Shown: piece by piece, positions 27,909-36,798 of the stretch
Position numbering within the stretch: the stretch's first letter is position 1
Layout of the letters: each line of letters opens with the position of its first letter
Source: Pseudomonas silvicola
GTDB lineage: Bacteria > Pseudomonadota > Gammaproteobacteria > Pseudomonadales > Pseudomonadaceae
DNA length: 64,000 nucleotides
Assembly: GCF_026651855.1 (NCBI RefSeq)
Contig: NZ_CP093280.1
Span: 2,954,001 to 3,018,000, forward strand
Direction of reading: 5' to 3'
The notes under the pieces: generated by a model
What the model was told of the DNA's origin: nothing
The model's input: only the letters and a program-made list of their open reading frames with translations
Database searches by the model: none
Program-made: the position numbers and the translations under genes

Positions 27909-27930
27909 GGCGGCCTTTGAAAAGGTCGCC
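27909..27930. terminator. Hairpin GGCGGCCTTT-GA-AAAGGTCGCC
   Basis: A ten-pair stem with one G-U type mismatch just after the 3' end of the aldo/keto reductase (minus strand). No long T tract follows, so termination efficiency is uncertain. Confidence 0.4.
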
Positions 27931-27959
27931 GGCGCCCCGCCGTCAGGGAAGTGGACCGA

Positions 27960-28781
27960 TTAAACCATTGCAAGATGCTGCTTGCGCCGAGGGGGCGGGC
28001 AGGCCTGGTCTATCCGTTGGAGGTCGTCGCTATCCAGTCGCAGGGCTGCGGCGGCTGCATTCAGGCGCACATGCAGGGGGTCGACGGCCTTGGGGATGGC
28101 AATCACGCCGTCCTGGCGCACCGCCCAGGCCAGGCATACCTGGGCGGGCGTCACCTCGTGCTTGTCGGCAATCGAGCGCAGGTTCGGGTGGCCCAGCAAT
28201 TTGCCGCCCTGGGCGATGGGGCAGTAGGCCATGGTCGGCAGCCCGTGGTCGCGGCTCCAGGGCAGCAGGTCGAACTCGATGCCCCGCGCCTGCGGGTTGT
28301 ACAGCACCTGGTTGGTGGCGCAGCGAGGGTCGTCCAGTTCTTCGAGGTCGTCGACATCGAAGTTGGACACGCCCCAGCGGCCGATCTTGCCTTGTTCGCG
28401 CAGCCGCTCGAAGGCGTCCACCGTTTCGGCCAGCGGGTACTGGCCGCGCCAGTGCAGCAGGTACAAATCGATGTGGTCGGTGCCCATGCGCTTGAGGCTG
28501 CGTTCACAGGCCGCGGCCACGCCACGGCGGCTGGCGTTGTGGGGGTACACCTTGCTGACCAGGAACACCTGATCGCGGCGCCCTGTCAGCGCTTCGCCCA
28601 CGACTTCCTCGGCGCCGCCCTCACCGTACATTTCGGCGGTGTCGACCAGGTTCATGCCCAGTTCGATACCCAACTGCAGGGCGGCGACTTCCTGGTGCCT
28701 GGCGTGGCGGTCTTCGCCCATGCGCCAGGTGCCCTGGCCGATGAGGGAAACGGATGCTTCTGCAAGTGGATGATGGCGCAT
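27960..28781 (-). CDS. Aldo/keto reductase
   Basis: A 273-residue (beta/alpha)8 oxidoreductase. The catalytic tetrad is visible: Asp and Tyr in NLVDTAEMYGEG, Lys in FLVSKVYP, His in LYLLHWRG. It should reduce aldehydes or ketones with NADPH in the cytosol. GGAGTAGCT precedes the ATG at 28781. The DUF2235 gene starts divergently 75 bp away. The physiological substrate cannot be told. Confidence 0.88.
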   Translation of the reverse strand: MRHHPLAEASVSLIGQGTWRMGEDRHARHQEVAALQLGIELGMNLVDTAEMYGEGGAEEVVGEALTGRRDQVFLVSKVYPHNASRRGVAAACERSLKRMGTDHIDLYLLHWRGQYPLAETVDAFERLREQGKIGRWGVSNFDVDDLEELDDPRCATNQVLYNPQARGIEFDLLPWSRDHGLPTMAYCPIAQGGKLLGHPNLRSIADKHEVTPAQVCLAWAVRQDGVIAIPKAVDPLHVRLNAAAAALRLDSDDLQRIDQACPPPRRKQHLAMV

Positions 28782-28856
28782 AGCTACTCCATTGAAAGGG
28801 GATGGCTTATAGTCTGGCCAGCGCATGGGGCGCATCGTTCAATTTCAGGAGAAGGC

Positions 28857-29996
28857 ATGGGCCGACACCTCGTGGTATGCCTGGACGGCACCAACAACCG
28901 CTTCAGCCTTCAACCCACGAATATTATCCGCCTGGTGCGCTGCGTGTCTGCCGACCCGGCGCAGGTCATGTCTTACTACGACCAGGGCGTGGGCACCTTC
29001 GGGGTACGCGAAACCCTGTTCGAATGGCAGAAACTGCCCTCGCGCTTGTGCGGGCTGGCTTTTGGCTGGGGCCTGAAGCGCACGGTAGAGGGGGCCTACC
29101 GCTTTCTGGCCGAGCATTGGCAGGAGGGCGACCGTATTTCGCTGTTCGGCTTTTCCCGTGGGGCCTACGCGGTCCGGGCCCTGGCGGCCTTGGTCGATGC
29201 CGTGGGCCTGGTGGCCGGGCACGAGGCGCATCTGTTCGACTATGCCTGGGCCATGCTGCAGGCGCGCAACGGCAACGGTCAGCCTGCGTTCAAGCTGCAG
29301 GACGAGTTCAAGGAGACCTTCGGTCGCCCGGTGCGGATTCATCTGCTGGGGTTGTTCGACACGGTCAAGTCCGTGGGCTGGATCTACGATCCGCTGGTGC
29401 TGCCCTATACGGCCAGCAATGCCGTGGTCGACCATGTGCGCCATGCCCTGTCGATCGATGAGCGCCGCTGCTTCTTTCGGCCCAATTTATGGCAGAAGCG
29501 CGACAACCAGGCGACGGATGTACGCCAGGTGTGGTTCGCCGGGGTACACAGCGACGTCGGCGGTGGCTACCCACCGGACCAGGCCGGCCCCGCCTTGCTC
29601 GCCTTGCGCTGGATGCTGGGGGAGGCGCGGGCCCTGGGCCTGCCCTTGGATGAGGACGGCTGCGCCCGCGAGTTGCAACTGCTGGAAGCCGGCGGGCCGG
29701 GGCAGTTGCACGACTCCATGACCTGGCGCTGGAAACTGGCCGAATGGCTGCCGCGCCGGGCGTGGAGTTTCAGCCTGCACAAGCGGGTGTTCGCCATCGG
29801 TAGCATGCCGCCGTTTGGCCAGCCGCAGCCGCGCTACATTGCCGAGAAGGCCTTGGTGCACCGCTCGGTGGTGCAGCGGGTCGACAGCGGTGACTACCAC
29901 CCGGTGAACCTGCCGCGCGTGTTCGAGGTGGTCGACGACCAGACCTTGCAGCAGCCCAGTGCTGCGGCGGCAGTTGGCTTGCCAGCGAGCGTGTGA
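28857..29996 (+). CDS. DUF2235 alpha/beta-hydrolase family protein
   Basis: A 379-residue protein. It shows the family start (HLVVCLDGTNNRF), the nucleophile elbow GFSRGAYAVRAL near residue 98, and a FAGVHSDVGGGYP stretch near residue 223 that carries the catalytic Asp region. DUF2235 includes type VI secretion phospholipase effectors of the Tle1 kind, but also stand-alone cytosolic members. No VgrG, PAAR, chaperone or immunity-like gene is adjacent, so an effector role is not supported. AGGAGAAGGC precedes the ATG. Confidence 0.85.
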   Translation: MGRHLVVCLDGTNNRFSLQPTNIIRLVRCVSADPAQVMSYYDQGVGTFGVRETLFEWQKLPSRLCGLAFGWGLKRTVEGAYRFLAEHWQEGDRISLFGFSRGAYAVRALAALVDAVGLVAGHEAHLFDYAWAMLQARNGNGQPAFKLQDEFKETFGRPVRIHLLGLFDTVKSVGWIYDPLVLPYTASNAVVDHVRHALSIDERRCFFRPNLWQKRDNQATDVRQVWFAGVHSDVGGGYPPDQAGPALLALRWMLGEARALGLPLDEDGCARELQLLEAGGPGQLHDSMTWRWKLAEWLPRRAWSFSLHKRVFAIGSMPPFGQPQPRYIAEKALVHRSVVQRVDSGDYHPVNLPRVFEVVDDQTLQQPSAAAAVGLPASV

Positions 29997-30015
29997 AGCG
30001 CTGATTTGATGCCAA

Positions 30016-30900
30016 TCACCCACTGCAGGACGCGACCAGCACCTCCTGAAGCGCCTGCGCCGCGGCGGACAATTTATGGTCCGCCAGGCGCATCAGGCCG
30101 ATGCGCCGCTCCACCCGCGGCTCATCCAGGGCCACGCAGCAGGCCCCCAGTTCCTGCATCTGGGCGATGCACAACGACGGCACCGCGCTGACCCCCAGGC
30201 CACTGGCGACCATGCGCCCGACGGTGCTCAACTGGTGGCTTTCAAACGCCACGGACAATTTGCCATGGGCCGCGGCCAGGTCCTGCTCTAGCATCAAGCG
30301 CACGGCGGACGGCCGTTGCAGGGTGACGAAGTCTTCGCGCAACAGCTCTTTCCAGGTGATCTGCTGGCGCTGGGCCAGGGGCGAGTCCGCCGGTACCACG
30401 GCGACGAAGCGGTCCAGGTAGAACGGCGTGAATACCAGCCCCTGAGTGGAAGCCGGCTCGAAACCGATGCCCAGCTCGACCCGTCGATGGCGGACCATTT
30501 CCAGCACCTGCTCGTTGATCACGTCATGCACTGCCACGTTGACTCTGGGGTGGCGGTCTCGAAAGCGTCTCAGCGCAGGCGGTAGCCGGTTGCCGGCGAA
30601 CGAGGGCATGGCGGCGATGGCGACCTTGCCGGTCTGCAGGGTGAAGTGCTGGCGCAGCAGCTCTTCGGCATTGTCCCAGTCGGCCAGCAGTTGCCGGGCC
30701 AGGGGCAATAACGTTTCGCCCTCGGGGGTCAGGGCCACGCTACGCGTCGTGCGCGTCAGCAGTGGGCCGCCCAGGTCTTCCTCCAGTGCCTTGATGGTCA
30801 GGCTCAAGGCCGGTTGCGACAAGTGCAGGCGCTCGCCGGCCTGGGCGAAGCTGAGGGTCTGGGCCACGGCCAGGAAGGCACGCAGGTGTTTGATGTTCAT
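30016..30900 (-). CDS. LysR-family regulator next to the sco operon
   Basis: A 294-residue protein with HTH (MNIKHLRAFLAVAQTLSFAQ then LHLSQPALSLTIKALE) and substrate-binding domain. It is divergent from scoAB-atoE across 275 bp. More than half of that gap is a palindromic element, so the original operator may have been displaced. It is the likely regulator of ketone-body use. Confidence 0.87.
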   Translation of the reverse strand: MNIKHLRAFLAVAQTLSFAQAGERLHLSQPALSLTIKALEEDLGGPLLTRTTRSVALTPEGETLLPLARQLLADWDNAEELLRQHFTLQTGKVAIAAMPSFAGNRLPPALRRFRDRHPRVNVAVHDVINEQVLEMVRHRRVELGIGFEPASTQGLVFTPFYLDRFVAVVPADSPLAQRQQITWKELLREDFVTLQRPSAVRLMLEQDLAAAHGKLSVAFESHQLSTVGRMVASGLGVSAVPSLCIAQMQELGACCVALDEPRVERRIGLMRLADHKLSAAAQALQEVLVASCSG

Positions 30901-30998
30901 TGTTTTGCAAACCCAATCAATCCATCAGAAAAACAAAATTAACAAATTACTGCCATGGCGAGAAGATGAACCCTGCACGCGTTGGCAGCTAAGCTGCC

Positions 30999-31151
30999 TA
31001 GGGGCTGTGTGAAATGTATTCCAGCGAAGGCCAGGCAAGGCGAAAACAGGCGAGGAAGCGGAGTTTACGTGTTGTAAATGAGCATTCCGAGCCTGTTTTC
31101 AACGCAGCATGGGCGAGTTGGGATGCATTTCGTACAGAGCCTGAAGCCCTA
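30999..31151. mobile_element. MITE-like palindromic element of about 153 bp
   Basis: The ends are imperfect inverted repeats: left TAGGGGCTGTGTGAAATGTA, continuing TTCC; right, read in reverse, TAGGGCT...CTGTACGAAATGCATCCC. Nested inside are AAAACAGGC (31043-31051) with GCCTGTTTT (31091-31099), and TTTAC (31064-31068) with GTAAA (31073-31077). The whole can fold into one long hairpin. It encodes nothing and resembles repeats I recall from many pseudomonad intergenic regions; no transposase is present. It ends 24 bp before scoA. Confidence 0.65.
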
Positions 31152-31175
31152 CAACGACAAGAAAGGCGGATTGAC

Positions 31176-31874
31176 ATGGCTGGACTCGACAAGCGAGTGG
31201 CAACCTACGAAGAGGCCCTGGCAGGCCTGACCGACAACATGACGGTGCTATCCGGCGGCTTTGGGCTGTGCGGTATCCCGGAAAACCTCATTGCTCACAT
31301 CAAGCGCATGGGCGTGCGCGGCCTGACCGTGGTGTCCAACAACTGCGGGGTCGATGGCTTTGGCCTGGGCGTGCTGCTGGAAGACCGGCAGATCCGCAAG
31401 ATGATCGCCTCGTACGTGGGTGAGAACGCCCTGTTCGAACGCCAACTGCTGGACGGCGAACTGGAAGTGGACCTCACCCCCCAAGGCACCCTGGCCGAGA
31501 AGATGCGTGCCGGTGGCGCCGGCATCCCGGCCTTCTACACGGCCACCGGCTACGGCACGCCAGTGGCCGAAGGCAAGGAAGTGCGCGAGTTCAACGGCCG
31601 CAAGTACATCCTCGAAGAAGCCATCACCGGCGACTTCGCCATCGTCAAGGGCTGGAAGGCCGACCATTTCGGCAACGTCATCTACCGCCACACGGCGCAG
31701 AACTTCAACCCGCTGGCCGCCGCGGCCGGCAAAATCACCGTGGTGGAGGTGGAAGAGATCGTCGAGCCGGGCCAATTGCCCCCCAGCCAGATCCACACGC
31801 CCGGTATCTACGTGGACCGGGTAATCCTGGGCACTTTCGAGAAACGCATCGAAAAACGCACCGTCAAGGCCTGA
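31176..31874 (+). CDS. scoA: 3-oxoacid CoA-transferase subunit A
   Basis: A 232-residue alpha subunit of succinyl-CoA:3-ketoacid CoA-transferase. The CoA-binding [13 protein letters not shown] is near residue 26. With ScoB it moves CoA from succinyl-CoA to acetoacetate. The ATG at 31176 gives the standard N-terminus; upstream in-frame sequence belongs to the palindromic element. GAAAGGCGGA lies before the start. scoB follows after 35 bp. Confidence 0.93.
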   Translation: MAGLDKRVATYEEALAGLTDNMTVLSGGFGLCGIPENLIAHIKRMGVRGLTVVSNNCGVDGFGLGVLLEDRQIRKMIASYVGENALFERQLLDGELEVDLTPQGTLAEKMRAGGAGIPAFYTATGYGTPVAEGKEVREFNGRKYILEEAITGDFAIVKGWKADHFGNVIYRHTAQNFNPLAAAAGKITVVEVEEIVEPGQLPPSQIHTPGIYVDRVILGTFEKRIEKRTVKA

Positions 31875-31909
31875 CGCCTGGCCCCACAGAACAACAAGAG
31901 GTCTTGTAC

Positions 31910-32566
31910 ATGGCACTTACCCGCGAACAGATGGCCCAGCGCGTGGCCCGCGAACTCAAGGATGGCTACTACGTGAACCTGGGCATCGGCATCCCGACCC
32001 TGGTGGCCAACTATGTACCCGAAGGCATCGACGTGATGCTGCAATCGGAAAACGGCCTGCTGGGCATGGGCGAGTTTCCCACCGAGCAGACCCTTGACGC
32101 CGACATGATCAACGCCGGCAAACAGACGGTGACCGCCCGCGCCGGGGCGTCGATTTTCGATTCTGCGCAGTCGTTCGCCATGATCCGCGGTGGCCATGTG
32201 GACCTCACGGTGCTGGGCGCTTTCGAGGTGGACGTGCAGGGCAATATCGCTTCGTGGATGATCCCCGGCAAGCTGGTCAAGGGCATGGGCGGTGCCATGG
32301 ACCTGGTGGCCGGTGCCGACAATATCATCGTCACCATGACCCACGCCTCCAAGGACGGCGAGTCCAAGCTGCTCCCTCAGTGCAGCCTGCCGCTGACCGG
32401 TGCGGGGTGCATTCGCAAGGTGCTGACCGACCTTGCGTACCTGGAGATCGAGGACGGTGCCTTCATCCTGCGTGAGCGGGCGCCGGGCATCAGCGTGGAA
32501 GAAATCATCGCCAAGACGGCGGGCAAGCTGATCGTGCCGGATGATGTGATCGAAATGCAGTTCTGA
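31910..32566 (+). CDS. scoB: 3-oxoacid CoA-transferase subunit B
   Basis: A 218-residue beta subunit. E47 in QSENGLLGMG is the catalytic glutamate that forms the CoA thioester, and GIGIPTLVANY binds CoA. AAGAGG precedes the ATG by 8 bp. It is the middle gene of scoA-scoB-atoE, together allowing growth on acetoacetate or 3-hydroxybutyrate. Confidence 0.93.
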   Translation: MALTREQMAQRVARELKDGYYVNLGIGIPTLVANYVPEGIDVMLQSENGLLGMGEFPTEQTLDADMINAGKQTVTARAGASIFDSAQSFAMIRGGHVDLTVLGAFEVDVQGNIASWMIPGKLVKGMGGAMDLVAGADNIIVTMTHASKDGESKLLPQCSLPLTGAGCIRKVLTDLAYLEIEDGAFILRERAPGISVEEIIAKTAGKLIVPDDVIEMQF

Positions 32567-32628
32567 TCGCCGGGCCTACCCGGTCCCTCAGGGCAAGACG
32601 CCGATAACAATAAAAATTGGGAAATACC

Positions 32629-34047
32629 ATGGCTGTAGACATTGAAGAGAGCCGCTATGCGCGCTTTGCCCTGCGTTGCTCCACCTGGGCCGAACGCTGG
32701 TTCCCCGACGCCTGGGTGTTCGCCGCCGTGGCGGTGGTGGCGGTGGCCCTGGCGGCCTTGGCCATCGGCGCCAAGCCCACCGACACTGCTACCGCCTTCG
32801 GCGATGGCTTCTGGAGCCTGATCCCGTTCACCATGCAGATGGCCTTCGTGGTCATCGGCGGCTATGTGGTCGCCAGTTCACCACCGGCCGTGAAACTCAT
32901 CGACCGCCTGGCGCGCCTGCCGGGCAACGGCCGCTCGGCGGTAGCCTGGGTGGCGCTGATCTCGATGCTGGCGTCGCTGCTCAACTGGGGCCTGTCCCTG
33001 GTGTTCGGTGGTTTGCTGGTGCGCGCGCTGGCCCGACGCACCGACCTGAAGATGGACTATCGCGCCGCCGGTGCCGCAGCCTACCTGGGCCTGGGCGCGG
33101 TATGGGCGCTGGGGCTGTCGTCGTCCGCGGCGCAATTGCAGGCCAACCCTGGCAGCCTGCCGCCCTCCATCCTGGCGATTACCGGCATCATCCCGTTTAC
33201 CCAGACTATTTTCCTCTGGCAGTCCGGGGTGCTGTTGGCCGCCCTGGTACTGGTGTCGCTGGTGATCGCCTACGCCACCGCGCCCGGCCCGGGCAGCGCC
33301 CGCGATGCCCAGGCGTGCGGCGTCGACCCCAGCTTCAGCGTGCCGCTCCCTGCCAGCCGCAGCCGCCCCGGCGAATGGCTGGAACACAACCCGTTGCTGA
33401 CCGTGCTGCTGGTGCTGCTGGCTGCCGGCTGGCTGTACCATGAATTCGCGACCAAGCCGGTGCTCACCGCTATTTCCGGGCTCAACACCTACAATTTCCT
33501 GTTCATCATGCTCGGCGCCTTGTTGCACTGGCGGCCGCGCAGCTTCCTCGATGCCGTGGCCCGCGCAGTGCCGACCACCACCGGGGTGCTGATCCAGTTC
33601 CCGTTGTACGGTTCCATCGCGGCGATCCTGACAACGGTCAAGGGCAGTGATGGCCAGGCCTTGGCCCACCATATCTCGACCTTTTTCGTGCAGATCGCCT
33701 CCCACGACACCTACGCGCTGCTGATGGGCGTGTACTCCGCCGTGCTGGGCTTTTTCATCCCATCGGGGGGCGGCAAGTGGATCATCGAAGCGCCGTACGT
33801 GATGCAGGTGGCCAACGACCTCAAGTACCACCTGGGCTGGGCCGTGCAGATCTACAACGCCGCCGAGGCGCTGCCCAACCTGATCAACCCGTTCTACATG
33901 CTGCCGCTGCTGGGCGTGCTGGGGCTCAAGGCCCGGGACCTGATCGGCTTCAGCTTCGTGCAGTTGCTGGTGCATGTGCCCCTGGTGTTGGTGCTGTTGT
34001 GGGCGCTGGGCACCACGTTGCAGTACGTGCCGCCACTCGTGCCGTGA
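32629..34047 (+). CDS. atoE: Short-chain fatty acid/acetoacetate transporter (AtoE family)
   Basis: About 472 residues, strongly hydrophobic, with 12 or so TM segments. NPFYMLPLLGVLGLKARDLIG at the C-terminus, read as two parts, and the FFIPSGGGKWIIEAP stretch near residue 375 are characteristic of AtoE. It probably imports acetoacetate or butyrate for ScoAB. It starts 62 bp after scoB with no terminator seen between. Confidence 0.88.
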   Translation: MAVDIEESRYARFALRCSTWAERWFPDAWVFAAVAVVAVALAALAIGAKPTDTATAFGDGFWSLIPFTMQMAFVVIGGYVVASSPPAVKLIDRLARLPGNGRSAVAWVALISMLASLLNWGLSLVFGGLLVRALARRTDLKMDYRAAGAAAYLGLGAVWALGLSSSAAQLQANPGSLPPSILAITGIIPFTQTIFLWQSGVLLAALVLVSLVIAYATAPGPGSARDAQACGVDPSFSVPLPASRSRPGEWLEHNPLLTVLLVLLAAGWLYHEFATKPVLTAISGLNTYNFLFIMLGALLHWRPRSFLDAVARAVPTTTGVLIQFPLYGSIAAILTTVKGSDGQALAHHISTFFVQIASHDTYALLMGVYSAVLGFFIPSGGGKWIIEAPYVMQVANDLKYHLGWAVQIYNAAEALPNLINPFYMLPLLGVLGLKARDLIGFSFVQLLVHVPLVLVLLWALGTTLQYVPPLVP

Positions 34048-34377
34048 TCAGGCCGGGGCAGTGAAACCATAGGCCCGCTGTACCTGGGCTACGCGGGTGA
34101 TGCACTGCCGGTACCATTGCCCTCGTCCCCTGGCGCGGGCATCGGTGTGCTCGGCATGGTGTTTCCAGGCCAGGATCGCCGCCTCGCTGGCCCAGTACGA
34201 CACGGTGATGCCCAGGCCGTCCTCGCCACGGGCCGACTCCACGCCCAGGAACCCGGGTTGCTCGGCCGCCAGGCCGACCATGCGCTCGGCCACCTCGCCG
34301 TAGCCGTCGTCGATCTCGGTGCGGGTCGAGGTAAAGATCACGGCGAAGTAAGGCGGCTGCGGCGTCTTCGCGACCAT
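34048..34377 (-). CDS. ABM (antibiotic biosynthesis monooxygenase)-domain protein
   Basis: A 109-residue ferredoxin-like protein. YFAVIFTSTRTEIDDGY and ISYWASEAAILAWKHHAEH-type features (here TVSYWASEAAILAWKHHAEH) mark the ABM/heme-degrading monooxygenase-like fold, a stand-alone dimer. The ATG at 34377 is 2 bp beyond the stop of the upstream glutaminase-like gene, so the two are one operon. A catalytic role is not assured; many such proteins are uncharacterised. Confidence 0.82.
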   Translation of the reverse strand: MVAKTPQPPYFAVIFTSTRTEIDDGYGEVAERMVGLAAEQPGFLGVESARGEDGLGITVSYWASEAAILAWKHHAEHTDARARGRGQWYRQCITRVAQVQRAYGFTAPA

Positions 34378-34379
34378 CC

Positions 34380-35087
34380 TCAAACCCTCCGCTGTGCAGC
34401 GTGCAACAGCGCGGTCAACACAGGCGGCACGCGGCCTTCCAGCGCCGCGCGCTCGGGTTGGAACAGGGTGGCGACGAAGAACGGGTGGCCCTCCAGTTGC
34501 ACGGCGCGCACTTCGCCGTTTGCGTCGTGGGCACAGGGGCGTAGCGGCCCGGCCAGCAGCGATTCGGCGAAGGCGGGGTTGAGCCCGTAGTTGCAGTGGT
34601 AGCCTTCCTCGATGACCAATCCCTCATAGGCCTGGGCGATCAGCGTGCCCGGTTGCAGGTGCAGGGTGCCGCGTACCTCTACCAGTGAACAGCTCAGCGG
34701 GCTGATAATCGCCCGCGCCGCCTGCGGGGTGCTTTCGCCGTGCTCGGCGTCGGCCCAGCCTAGCGCGTTGCGGGCGTACTCCAGCAACGCGTGCTGGAAG
34801 CCCGCGCAGGTACCCAGAAATGGAATGCGCTGCTCTCGGGCATGGCGGATGGCGGCCAGTGCGCCCTCCAGGCTGCGATAAGGGCTGCCTGGCATGCACC
34901 AGAAGGCATCGAACGGCTGCGCCAGGGTAGCGGCGCTGATCTGGTCAGTCGCCAGGCAACGGGCCTCCACACTCAGCCCCTGGGCCCTGGCCGCCAAGGG
35001 CAGGGCAGCCTGAATCGCACGGTGGGCGGTGATGGACGCATCGAAATCGCCGACCAGGGCGATGTGCAGCGGGCGCGTGGGTGACAT
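34380..35087 (-). CDS. CTP-synthase-C-terminal-related glutaminase-like protein
   Basis: A 235-residue class I glutamine amidotransferase-like protein. C94 (FLGTCAGFQHA) is at the nucleophile elbow. The position that in CTP synthase reads FHPE here reads FQPE (Q210, E212), so the usual triad His is replaced by Gln. The family is known as CTP-synthase C-terminal related (seleno)protein; some members have selenocysteine at the nucleophile, but this one has ordinary Cys. It lacks the synthetase domain. AAGGA precedes the ATG. It is divergent from a LysR gene. Function unknown. Confidence 0.8.
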   Translation of the reverse strand: MSPTRPLHIALVGDFDASITAHRAIQAALPLAARAQGLSVEARCLATDQISAATLAQPFDAFWCMPGSPYRSLEGALAAIRHAREQRIPFLGTCAGFQHALLEYARNALGWADAEHGESTPQAARAIISPLSCSLVEVRGTLHLQPGTLIAQAYEGLVIEEGYHCNYGLNPAFAESLLAGPLRPCAHDANGEVRAVQLEGHPFFVATLFQPERAALEGRVPPVLTALLHAAQRRV

Positions 35088-35189
35088 GGGCTGTGTTCCT
35101 TCAGTGAGCCTTGCCGGGTGGCTGGGGGCTACTATAGGCTGGCGCCAGCGCAATCAATATTGGCATTTCAGCAAAGTATCCGTGCATTC

Positions 35190-36062
35190 ATGCAATATCG
35201 AATCAATCATCACGACCTGACATTGATCCTGGCGCTGGTACGGGCGCGCGCCCTCGCGCGGGCGGCTGAATTGCTGAAGGTGGACGTGTCCACGGTGTTT
35301 CGCTCTATTCGACGCCTGGAGTCCGCCCTGGGGCAGGCCTTGTTCGAAAAGAGCCGTGCCGGTTACCTGCCCACGGCCCTGGCAGTGAGCCTGGCTGCCC
35401 AGGCGGAACAGGCTGAACAGGCGTTGCAGGTGGCCCAGGTGAGCGTCGAGCAGGGCGGCGAAGTGGTGAGCGGCACTGTGCGCCTGACCTGTACCGACGC
35501 CGTGCTGCAGCACTTGCTGCTACCGGCGCTGGCGACGTTCATGCCGCGCTACCCGGCACTGGCGCTGGAATTGACCACCAGCAACGATTTTGCCAACCTG
35601 ACCCGGCGGGACGCCGACCTGGCCCTGCGCCTGACCCAGGCGCCGCCCGAGCACCTGGTGGGCTGCCGGCTGGGGCCGGTGCCTTATCGGGTGTGTGCCA
35701 GCCAGGGGTATCTTGATTCCTGCGGCACGGCTGACCTGGCGCAGATGAGCTGGATCGCGGCGGATGACTTCATACCCGACCACCCGGGGGTGGCCTGGCG
35801 GCGCGAGCACTTGCCGGGGGTGACGCCGATGTACCGGGCCAGCTCGATGCTGGCCGTGGCGCAACTGGTGCGCGCGGGCCTGGGCGTGGCGGTGTTGCCG
35901 CCGTTCCTGATGCAGGGGCTTGCGCCGTTGGGCGAGCCGCTGGCGGGGCACGACAGCGCACTGTGGCTGCTGACCCGCCCGGATTGCCGGGCGCTGCGCT
36001 CGGTGGTGACGTTGTTCAACGAACTGCGTTCGGCCATATCCCTGGCAGGCCATGGACGATGA
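35190..36062 (+). CDS. LysR-family transcriptional regulator
   Basis: About 290 residues. The HTH (LTLILALVRARALARAAELL, then KVDVSTVFRSIRRLE) opens the protein; the rest is a substrate-binding domain. The ATG at 35190 (MQYRINHHDL) is chosen because it puts the HTH at the usual place, although no strong ribosome site is seen. It is divergent from the glutaminase-like/ABM pair, its likely target. Confidence 0.85.
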   Translation: MQYRINHHDLTLILALVRARALARAAELLKVDVSTVFRSIRRLESALGQALFEKSRAGYLPTALAVSLAAQAEQAEQALQVAQVSVEQGGEVVSGTVRLTCTDAVLQHLLLPALATFMPRYPALALELTTSNDFANLTRRDADLALRLTQAPPEHLVGCRLGPVPYRVCASQGYLDSCGTADLAQMSWIAADDFIPDHPGVAWRREHLPGVTPMYRASSMLAVAQLVRAGLGVAVLPPFLMQGLAPLGEPLAGHDSALWLLTRPDCRALRSVVTLFNELRSAISLAGHGR

Positions 36063-36105
36063 CCTGCCTGTTGCGGGAGCTGCGTTTAGCGCCTGGCACC
36101 CGGCT

Positions 36106-36738
36106 TCATGGCATGCCATTGGCCCCATACAGCACAAAGCCCTCACGGCCCTGAAGCCGCTGATAGTAGGCTTCCACGGCTGGTAACCGGGCATGTTCGA
36201 TGGGCGTCATCTTCCAGCGGTTCACCGAGAGCCCCAGTACCACATCGGCCAAGGTGAACGCGGCGCCGGTGACATACGCCCCAGTGTGCGCCAGCTGGCC
36301 CTCCAGAATGCCCATCATGCGGTTCCACTGCGCCGTACCGGCCGCCAGCTTCGCTGCCTCCTGGTAAGCCGGGTCCTGACGTATCAGCGCGGTGAACGGG
36401 TAGCGCCACGCCGGGTTGAGTTCCGTGGCCTGCCAGTCCATCCACTGCTCCACCAGCGCGCGGGCGCGGGCATCACTGGGCAGCAGGCCCTGGTCGCCGT
36501 GCTTGGCGGCCAGGTAGCGGCAAATGGTATTGGACTCCCACAGTGGCCCGCCCTCGTCCACCAGTACGGGCACCTGGCCGTTGGGGTTCAGGCGCAGGTA
36601 GTCATCAGTGTGGGTCGAGGCGAAGCCGTTGCCGTAGTCTTCGCGAATGAACCCGACACCCAGTTCGTGCAGCGTCCACAAGACCTTGCGCACGTTGATC
36701 GAAGTGTCGCGCCCCAGTAGGCGAACGGGCATGTCCAT
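36106..36738 (-). CDS. Glutathione S-transferase family protein
   Basis: A 210-residue cytosolic GST: thioredoxin-like N-terminal domain (about 1-80, with the glutathione-binding PVLVDEGGPLWESNTI) and an all-helical C-terminal domain. CAGGATTGCACC precedes the ATG. The convergent LysR gene ends 43 bp away. It is a probable detoxification enzyme with unknown electrophile substrate. Confidence 0.87.
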   Translation of the reverse strand: MDMPVRLLGRDTSINVRKVLWTLHELGVGFIREDYGNGFASTHTDDYLRLNPNGQVPVLVDEGGPLWESNTICRYLAAKHGDQGLLPSDARARALVEQWMDWQATELNPAWRYPFTALIRQDPAYQEAAKLAAGTAQWNRMMGILEGQLAHTGAYVTGAAFTLADVVLGLSVNRWKMTPIEHARLPAVEAYYQRLQGREGFVLYGANGMP

Positions 36739-36798
36739 GGTGCAATCCTGTGCGGGCCGATAGGAACTGCTGAATCTACCCTGCCGGCCCGGGGTTCG

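Noticed and set aside
27951-28856. Large N-terminal extension of the DUF2235 protein
   Set aside because: It is antisense to the aldo/keto reductase; family homology starts at the ATG 28857 with AGGAGAAGGC before it.
28857-29996. Type VI secretion effector locus
   Set aside because: No VgrG, PAAR, adaptor or immunity-like gene within the neighbourhood.
31014-31175. N-terminal extension of ScoA by 54 residues
   Set aside because: The extra sequence is the palindromic element; the family N-terminus begins at 31176 with its own ribosome site.
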